This document shows positions 24,888 to 30,606 of a stretch of 64,000 nucleotides of DNA, in pieces. Each line of letters begins with the position of its first letter. The first letter of the stretch is position 1. Position numbers and translations under genes: made by a program. The notes under the pieces are model-generated. The model was given only the letters and a program-made list of their open reading frames with translations. It did no database searches and was not told the DNA's origin. The stretch lies in contig CADCIH010000013.1 of assembly GCA_902801465.1 (NCBI GenBank), forward strand, positions 1-64,000, written 5' to 3'. This stretch comes from an uncultured Bacteroidia bacterium. Lineage in GTDB: Bacteria > Bacteroidota > Bacteroidia > Bacteroidales > F082.

Positions 24888-25091
24888 TTAATCCTCCCCT
24901 AAAACTTCATTGATCTTATCCTGAAACACCTCGGTCTTCAGGATGGCCATGCCTTTCTTGTCGCCGAGTACCAATAAACTGTCGCCCGCTTTGATGCCGT
25001 AAAGGTCGCGCGCATCCTTAGGGATCACAATCTGTCCGCGGTCGCCCACTTTGACGACCCCGAAAATGTATTTGCCTTGTTCTTCAAGCAT
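24888..25091 (-). CDS. AbrB/MazE/SpoVT-type DNA-binding protein
   Basis: 67 residues. The swapped-hairpin signature is complete: VVKVGDRGQIVIPKDARDLYGIKAGDSLLVLGD, as in AbrB and MazE antitoxin-type proteins. It probably binds DNA as a dimer. No toxin partner is adjacent; the next gene, after 2 bases, is a membrane acyltransferase, so this is more likely a local regulator of that gene than half of a toxin-antitoxin pair. The C-terminal helix (QDKINEVLGED) is short. Confidence 0.88.
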   Translation of the reverse strand: MLEEQGKYIFGVVKVGDRGQIVIPKDARDLYGIKAGDSLLVLGDKKGMAILKTEVFQDKINEVLGED

Positions 25092-25128
25092 GATTTATGT
25101 GTTTTGTATGAAAATTCATATTTTTTCG

Positions 25129-25136
25129 CAAAAATA
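25129..25136 (-). promoter_or_regulatory. -7 promoter box of the AbrB/acyltransferase unit
   Basis: TATTTTTG on the minus strand, 37 bases before the AbrB-like start. Confidence 0.5.
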
Positions 25137-25159
25137 CATCTTTTTTTGGAAAAGCAAGA

Positions 25160-25195
25160 AAAAAAGGAGCCCCGCAAGAAAAATTCCTGCGGGGC
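25160..25195 (-). terminator. Terminator of the beta-flower gene
   Basis: Arms GCCCCGCA (25169-25176) and TGCGGGGC (25188-25195); on the minus strand a T-rich tract follows the stem. It lies 28 bases after the stop codon at 25224. Confidence 0.85.
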
Positions 25196-25223
25196 GGGGT
25201 ATAATAAAACTGTTCGGCGTCAA

Positions 25224-25640
25224 TTAATAGAACGGGAAGAAGAAGAAATAAGCCGCTACCCGTTCGCGCGGGATGCCTGGGGCCCTGCCGATGCTAGAGC
25301 CAGAGCTGTTGCGTACGGTTCCGTCGCTATCGACTTTGCCGATGCTTGAGCCAGAGCTGTTGCGGACGGTGCCGTCGCTGTCGATCTTGCCGATGCTGGA
25401 GCCGGAGCTGTTGCGGATGGTGCCGTCACGGTCAATCTTGCCGATGCTTGAACCGGAACCGTTGCGGATGGTGCCGTCGCTGTCGAAACGGCCGACACTG
25501 GAACCGCTGGAATTGCGGATGGTGCCATCGTTCTCAATCTTTCCGCAGCTGGAGCCGCTGCTGTTGTAAACGGTCTGAGCGGAAACGGCCGAGGCCATCA
25601 TGACGGCCAGGACCATAATCATCATACGAATTGCTTTCAT
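25224..25640 (-). CDS. Secreted 17-residue-repeat protein (5-fold beta-flower type)
   Basis: 138 residues. Signal peptide to about residue 21 (SAVSA). From residue 26 to 110 there are five units of 17 residues following the pattern N(S/G)SGSSxGKxDxDGT(I/V)R, then a partial sixth unit, and a short aromatic tail FFFFPFY. Five such repeats fit the small closed fold described as a five-fold beta-flower in gut Bacteroidota. No catalytic residue is seen. Likely exported, function unknown. A strong hairpin terminates the gene. Confidence 0.8.
   Translation of the reverse strand: MKAIRMMIMVLAVMMASAVSAQTVYNSSGSSCGKIENDGTIRNSSGSSVGRFDSDGTIRNGSGSSIGKIDRDGTIRNSSGSSIGKIDSDGTVRNSSGSSIGKVDSDGTVRNSSGSSIGRAPGIPRERVAAYFFFFPFY
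25311..25565 (-). repeat. Five 51-bp coding tandem repeats
   Basis: Five in-frame units of 51 bases, each encoding the 17-residue unit NSSGSSIGKIDSDGTVR or close variants; the last two (nearest the 3' end) are most alike. Confidence 0.85.
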
Positions 25641-25719
25641 TTTTCTATGTTTTTTATTGTTCGACTAATCAACAATTGAGTTGTCAGTATTAATCAAAAA
25701 CCATTCCAATGCAAAAGGT

Positions 25720-28437
25720 TTAAAGTTCCGAGGTTAAATGATATGACCCGCTGCCATAAACCTTTGTTTCATAGCCATTTTTGGTAGGCAGACAGACCTC
25801 GGCGGTAGTGTTGGCGGGGATTGTAATATCCCACTCGAAACGGTTCCTGTCGCGTTTCCAGCTGCTCACAATGCGACCTGAGACCGATTCGTAGGCGCAG
25901 TTGACGTAGTCCAAACCCTCAACCGGATAGGGCCTGAGTTGAATCTTGGCGTAGCCTGGTTCAAGGGCTCGGATGCCGCCTAGGTACTCGTAGTCCCACA
26001 GGATGAGGTCGCCGAGGAGCATCACGTGGTTGCCGCTGTTCATGGACGGCTCGGCGGTGTTGCCGTTCCACAGCTCCCAGATGGTGGTGGCTCCGTTGCG
26101 GACCATGTAACCCCAACTTGGATAGGTGTCGTTGGCGGCGATCTTCAAGGCAAGGTCGCCCCTCCCAAACTCGGTGAGGGTGCGCATCAGCTGTTGGATG
26201 CCGACCACACCAGTGCTGACGTGACCGTCACATTCGTTCTCGGTCTTGTCGACGATATTGGCAAAGACTTGCTGCTGGAGGTCTTTCGGTACCATGCCAA
26301 ACCATAAAGGCAGGATGTTGGCGGTGACGGTGTTGTTGCCGTAATAGCATTGGGTATAGTTGAAGTATTTTTCGTTGTAGGCGACGGTGGTGTTGGCCAT
26401 CTCATCGTTGAAGTATTTGACATCGTCGAGGAGGCCTAGCACCTCGGCAAACTTTGCCATTTTGCCGCAGAGGTAGCAATAGAAGGGGGTGGAGAGCAAG
26501 GGACTGTCGGTGATACGCTTGGGGTCGTTGGAATGGATCAATTCAAGTGATTCGGGCGGCATGCACCAGTCGCCGTAAGTGTCGCGATGGATGATGCCAT
26601 CGTCTTTCATGTATTTGTTTTTCATGAAGAGCATCCATTGTTTCCAGGCGTTGTAGTGCTGGCGAATGGGTTTGTCGTCGCCGAAACGAGTGTAGAGCAT
26701 GTCGGTGGCGGTGATTACGGCGCCGGGCCAAGTGAGGTTATCGGTATAGCCTCGCCAGTAGGGAGGGATGACATTGGGTAGGGAGCCGTTTTCTTTTTGG
26801 CTGTCGTCGGCATCGGTGAGCCATTTGGCGTAGAGTTGGTGGTTGTTGAAGATGTATGACTCGCCGTAGTTGCCCGTGGTGCGGTCGCCTGTCCAACCCA
26901 TTCGTTCGTCGCGTTGGGGACAGTCGGTGGGCATGGAGCGGTAGTTTCCACGGATGCCCCAATAGGCGTTGCGATACACGGCATTGATGACCTCGTTGGA
27001 GCATTCAAAAGTGCCGGTCGTGGGCATTTCATCGTAAATCACCCAACCTTCAAAGTCGTCCAAAGAGGGCTTCTCGCGTAGGCCGGAAATCTCAACATAG
27101 CGGAATCCATGATAAACAAACATAGGATGCCAATGTAGTTTTCCGTTTTCCGTTCTCCGTTTTCCACTCACATACCGGTCTGTGCATTCTGCTCCACGGA
27201 GGTTGGCGGTATAAAGTAGACTGTCAGGAGTGAGGAGTTCAGCAAAGCGCAATGTTATGGTGTCCCCGTTTTCCACTTTCCACTTTTCACTTTCCACTTC
27301 CAACACTCCCACCATATTCTGGCCCATGTCCAAATAGTATTTGTCGCCTTTTTGGAACATGCTTTTGGGTTTCAGTTTCTCCATCACGGTGATGTTGGGG
27401 TTGGGCTGAGGGCTCAATTGGCCTTCTGGAGCTTCCACGAGCTCAGCTTGGAGCCAAGAGGAATCGTCATAGTCTTGTGTAGTCCACGCTCCGAGTTCAT
27501 AATTTGCGTCGTAGGTCTCGCCGTCGTATTCATTAGCGGAGCGGATGGGACCTTGGTTGGTGATTTTCCAAGTCTCATCGCTGACAATCATTGTTTTGCT
27601 GCCATCTTGATAGGTTACTTCCAGTTGCAGTAGCAATCGGGGAGTGCCAAAGCCAAACACATGTTCTGTGCCGTCCCAGCCATTGGGACTGGGAGTGTTG
27701 CGGATGGTGGTGTAGCGACCTCCTTCGAGGATGATGCCCATGGCGTTGTCGCCTTGTTGGAGCATATCGGTCACATCGTAGGTGTTGAAGTACACGCGTT
27801 TCGAGAACCACGAGAGGGTGGGTCTCAGCAGTTCTTCGGGGGCGATTTCGGCACCGTTGAGGTAAGCGCTGTAGACCCCCATTCCACTGACGTAAAGCCG
27901 GGCCTCGGACACCTCTTTTTCCAGCTTAAACTCCTTGCGAAGGTAGCGGGCTGCCAGTCGGGTATGACCCGTCAATACATCGTCTTCAAACTCGTGTCCA
28001 ATCCACTGGGCCTGCCAGTCTTCTTGGTTCAACGGACTGATTCCGAAGGTCCTGATGTCGCTTTCCACATTCGTTTTATGGCTTCCGTTTGAAGTGACGG
28101 TCGTCAACACTTTCCAATAGGCATGGTCACGGCTTTTCAAAGGCTTTCCCTCGTAAGGGATATAAAGCATCTGGCTGGACTTCACCACTTTGGAGTCCCA
28201 AAGGTCTCCGATGCCCTTTTGGGCATTCTCCAATGTAGAGGCTACGATGACGCGGTAGCTTGATTGGACTACGTTTTGAGCATCGGTCTCGTAATTCCAG
28301 CTGAATCGGGGTCGGTCTGTGGCCAAGGCACGGGAGCCGTCTTGTTGCTCCACGTTCGGGTTGACAATATGGATTTCAATGCTTCCACACGAAACAAGAC
28401 AGAGAAGAATCAGAAGATAGGAAAGGTGTTTCATCAT
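25720..28437 (-). CDS. Alpha-L-rhamnosidase, glycoside hydrolase family 78
   Basis: 905 residues with a lipoprotein signal (LCLVSCGS, Cys17). N-terminal beta-sandwich domains (RPRFSWNYET start is typical), then the (alpha/alpha)6 catalytic barrel with the hallmark DCPQRDERMGWTGD near residues 500-515, which contains the acid/base residues, and TTIWELWNG further on; a C-terminal beta domain ends it. It releases L-rhamnose from pectin side chains or plant glycosides, probably at the cell surface or periplasm. Two heptad repeats sit in the coding sequence (KWKVENGD and RRTENGK regions). Start ATG at 28437 or 28434; the promoter box is so close that the transcript may be leaderless. Confidence 0.93.
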   Translation of the reverse strand: MMKHLSYLLILLCLVSCGSIEIHIVNPNVEQQDGSRALATDRPRFSWNYETDAQNVVQSSYRVIVASTLENAQKGIGDLWDSKVVKSSQMLYIPYEGKPLKSRDHAYWKVLTTVTSNGSHKTNVESDIRTFGISPLNQEDWQAQWIGHEFEDDVLTGHTRLAARYLRKEFKLEKEVSEARLYVSGMGVYSAYLNGAEIAPEELLRPTLSWFSKRVYFNTYDVTDMLQQGDNAMGIILEGGRYTTIRNTPSPNGWDGTEHVFGFGTPRLLLQLEVTYQDGSKTMIVSDETWKITNQGPIRSANEYDGETYDANYELGAWTTQDYDDSSWLQAELVEAPEGQLSPQPNPNITVMEKLKPKSMFQKGDKYYLDMGQNMVGVLEVESEKWKVENGDTITLRFAELLTPDSLLYTANLRGAECTDRYVSGKRRTENGKLHWHPMFVYHGFRYVEISGLREKPSLDDFEGWVIYDEMPTTGTFECSNEVINAVYRNAYWGIRGNYRSMPTDCPQRDERMGWTGDRTTGNYGESYIFNNHQLYAKWLTDADDSQKENGSLPNVIPPYWRGYTDNLTWPGAVITATDMLYTRFGDDKPIRQHYNAWKQWMLFMKNKYMKDDGIIHRDTYGDWCMPPESLELIHSNDPKRITDSPLLSTPFYCYLCGKMAKFAEVLGLLDDVKYFNDEMANTTVAYNEKYFNYTQCYYGNNTVTANILPLWFGMVPKDLQQQVFANIVDKTENECDGHVSTGVVGIQQLMRTLTEFGRGDLALKIAANDTYPSWGYMVRNGATTIWELWNGNTAEPSMNSGNHVMLLGDLILWDYEYLGGIRALEPGYAKIQLRPYPVEGLDYVNCAYESVSGRIVSSWKRDRNRFEWDITIPANTTAEVCLPTKNGYETKVYGSGSYHLTSEL
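27139..27172 (-). repeat. In-frame 7-bp-period repeat inside GH78, copy 1
   Basis: Units GTTTTCC, GTTTTCC, GTTCTCC, GTTTTCC then ACTCACA. Encodes the segment SGKRRTENGK in GH78. Confidence 0.75.
27265..27302 (-). repeat. In-frame 7-bp-period repeat inside GH78, copy 2
   Basis: About five units of the TCCACTT type. Encodes the segment EVESEKWKVENGD in GH78. Confidence 0.75.
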
Positions 28438-28441
28438 GTTG

Positions 28442-28464
28442 CAAAGATAAAAAACTTATCTTTG
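28442..28464. promoter_or_regulatory. Divergent promoters in one 23-bp palindrome
   Basis: CAAAGATAA (28442-28450) and TTATCTTTG (28456-28464) are perfect inverted repeats around AAAAC. Each arm is a -7 box TATCTTTG, the left one for GH78 (minus) and the right one for the plus-strand gene at 28483. The GH78 box ends only 4 bases before its ATG. Confidence 0.6.
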
Positions 28465-28482
28465 CTCTTTCAAAACTATGTC

Positions 28483-29100
28483 ATGAAGACCCCGAAATAC
28501 GACACTTGTTTTTTTGAACGCTATGCGATGTTTTCGCTTGAAGCCTTGCTGGGCGAACGGTATTCCCATTTGGTGAACGCTGATAGACCAGACCTTCAAG
28601 ATGTGGAACAAAGCATTGGCATCGAGGTGACCAGAGCCATCACTGAGGATAAAAACGTAGCCAATTCGTTGATTAATGAGATGGCGGGTCGGCCGGTGAA
28701 AGAAGTGAATGAAGACCTGCTGAAGATTCAGGAAAGCGGCTACTCCTACGGTCTGGATCAAAGCTATTCCGTAGGCTCCAACGAATATAACTATTGGGCA
28801 CTGGCCCTGCCTATGAAGCGCATCCTCCAAAGCAAGCTGTGGAAGGTGAATAATGGCTTTTACGGTGAGTATAAGGAATTTGGCCTCTATGTCTTCACCA
28901 AATACGACTTGGTAGCCGATGAAGTAAACGAGATTATCGGCTTCATGATGGACGCCCAACAGAGTTGCAACGTCCGCTATGACCACCTGTTTATCTCTCA
29001 AATCGACACGTTCTTCGACTGTGACCTGCATCAAGGTGATTTCGACTGCTTTCCCATCGACTCAAAGTTGAGCCGGTCGTTCTATTATAGGGCGATTTGA
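28483..29100 (+). CDS. Protein of unknown function next to pectin hydrolases
   Basis: 205 residues from ATG 28483, chosen because a promoter box ends 18 bases before it; an upstream frame would run through the GH78 gene. No signal peptide. Starts MKTPKYDTCFFERYAMFSLEALLG and has VEQSIGIEVTRAI and RYDHLFISQIDTFFDCDLHQ. The Glu in IGIEVTRAI after a short strand is reminiscent of PD-(D/E)XK-type proteins, but other nuclease motifs are not clear; I do not recognise the family. It ends next to a heptad repeat that fills the space to the convergent GH28 gene. Confidence 0.6.
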   Translation: MKTPKYDTCFFERYAMFSLEALLGERYSHLVNADRPDLQDVEQSIGIEVTRAITEDKNVANSLINEMAGRPVKEVNEDLLKIQESGYSYGLDQSYSVGSNEYNYWALALPMKRILQSKLWKVNNGFYGEYKEFGLYVFTKYDLVADEVNEIIGFMMDAQQSCNVRYDHLFISQIDTFFDCDLHQGDFDCFPIDSKLSRSFYYRAI

Positions 29101-29131
29101 AACGGAGAACGGAAAGTGGAGAGTGGAAAGT
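29101..29131. repeat. 7-bp-period tandem repeat filling a convergent gap
   Basis: Units ACGGAGA, ACGGAAA, GTGGAGA, GTGGAAA occupy almost exactly the 30 bases between the stop codon of the plus-strand gene (29100) and the stop of GH28 (29131). Confidence 0.85.
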
Positions 29132-30606
29132 TATTTTCTTTCGAAGACGGTCTTTTTCTCCTTGCTGTTTGGTTCTTCAATTGTTAATTCTTTGATATTG
29201 TGATTTTTAACATCATCCATCACGATGGCGGTGCGGTAGTCTTTTTTCAATGCGGTTAATTTGATATTGCGCATGGTGAGGCCCTCCACGTGGCGGATGA
29301 AGAAGCCCCAAGCGGGTAGTTCTTCATGCTGGGAGAACTCGGGATAGGCTTTGGGCATCTCGGGCACTTTGTCCAATTCGTCAAGTCCGACATGGGCGTA
29401 GTGCGGATCACCGCCACCGGGGAAGACGATTTCGATGTTCTCCAAGGTGATGTTCTTGATCTTGCTGTCTTTCAGGCCAATAATGCCGCAAGGCGAGATG
29501 TTGCGAGGCAGGTCTTCGACGGGTCCTTCATATTCATAGCCGGCATCGGGTTTGGTGGCAGCCACCTCGGCATAAAGGTTGCTGATGGTGATGCCGTCCA
29601 TAAAGCTCTGCTTGTCGCGTCGGGCGCCGATGTTGAGGTAAATGGCGTTGCCCACGTTGGTGGCGTGGAGGGAGTCCACCAGGATGTTCTCACAAATGCC
29701 TCCATCCACGCTTTGGATGGTGATGGCGCTGCGGTAGGTGTCGTACACCACGTTGTTGATGATCTTCACGTTTTTGAATCCCCCTGCGCCCATGGTGCCG
29801 AACTTGATGCCGCTGGCTGAACTTCTAGCGGTGCAGTTGCGAACCTCAATGTTTTGGCACAACTTCTTGGCACTGTGAGATTTGAGGCAGATGGCATCGT
29901 CGCTGGCGTTGATATAGCTGTTGGTGAGCACGAAACCGTCGCAGTCCACGATGTCGATGCCGTCGTTGTTCCAGAAGGCGGTGCTTTGCACCCTCACGTT
30001 GTTTACTTTTACATTTTCACATTGGTCGTACATGCACACCCAATTGGCGGCGTCGCGGAAGGTGACGTTGTCGACCTCCACGTTCTTGCATTCCCTGAAC
30101 AGCAGCAACCGGGGCCGGAAGCCTTCTCCCACGCGGTCGTTGCTGAGCTTGTCTTTCATCAGGCCTTTGTGAACCAAGTCGGTGCAGTTGTTGCCCAGCT
30201 CTCGTCCTTGGCCTTCGATGCAGCCGCCGCTGTTATAGATGCCGAGCAACTTGATGTTCTCAACACCTTCGGCCATAATCAATGCATGGTCGTTGGTGGC
30301 GACGAGGCGGTCATAGTCGAAAGGATTGGTGCTACCGACGAGCACGGCGCCTTCCATGAGTTCGATGGTGACGTTCGACTTCAGATGGATGCTTCCTGTC
30401 AGGTAACGACCCACCCAGAAACGAAGTGTGCCGCCGCCTTGTTCGGCGATCCAGTCGATAGCGAATTGGATGCTGCGGGTGTTCATGGTCACGCCGTCGC
30501 TACGGATGCCGAATTTCGAGGCGTTATAAATAGGTTGCTGGCTCTCAGCATAGACATGGAAGCCGAAAAACAAAGTGATGAACAGGGTTAAGAGTCGATT
30601 TTTCAT
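29131..30606 (-). CDS. GH28-type polygalacturonase / rhamnogalacturonan hydrolase
   Basis: 491 residues from ATG 30606, which overlaps the GH106 stop codon in ATGA; a longer frame was rejected because it would overlap GH106. Signal peptide (about residues 1-20). Right-handed beta-helix: starts YNASKFGIRSDGV.MNTRSIQFAIDW, with NNDGIDIVDC and NASDDAICLKS (catalytic Asp positions of GH28). The usual G-H-G motif after that is replaced by SASGIKFGT, as in some rhamnogalacturonan-type GH28 enzymes. Expected to cut galacturonan or rhamnogalacturonan backbone. It is the third gene of the unknown/GH106/GH28 unit. Confidence 0.85.
   Translation of the reverse strand: MKNRLLTLFITLFFGFHVYAESQQPIYNASKFGIRSDGVTMNTRSIQFAIDWIAEQGGGTLRFWVGRYLTGSIHLKSNVTIELMEGAVLVGSTNPFDYDRLVATNDHALIMAEGVENIKLLGIYNSGGCIEGQGRELGNNCTDLVHKGLMKDKLSNDRVGEGFRPRLLLFRECKNVEVDNVTFRDAANWVCMYDQCENVKVNNVRVQSTAFWNNDGIDIVDCDGFVLTNSYINASDDAICLKSHSAKKLCQNIEVRNCTARSSASGIKFGTMGAGGFKNVKIINNVVYDTYRSAITIQSVDGGICENILVDSLHATNVGNAIYLNIGARRDKQSFMDGITISNLYAEVAATKPDAGYEYEGPVEDLPRNISPCGIIGLKDSKIKNITLENIEIVFPGGGDPHYAHVGLDELDKVPEMPKAYPEFSQHEELPAWGFFIRHVEGLTMRNIKLTALKKDYRTAIVMDDVKNHNIKELTIEEPNSKEKKTVFERK

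Noticed and set aside
24888-25091. AbrB-like gene as part of a toxin-antitoxin pair
   Set aside because: No toxin-like gene is adjacent; the neighbour is a membrane acyltransferase.
25311-25565. Regular repeat array that could be mistaken for CRISPR
   Set aside because: Units are 51 bp, in frame, with no distinct spacers and a signal peptide upstream; it is a protein repeat.
28264-28482. Upstream extension of the plus-strand gene at 28483
   Set aside because: It lies antisense in the GH78 signal region and the promoter box at 28457-28464 is downstream of it.
29101-29131. Heptad array as a terminator hairpin between convergent genes
   Set aside because: It is a direct repeat, not an inverted repeat, and forms no stem.
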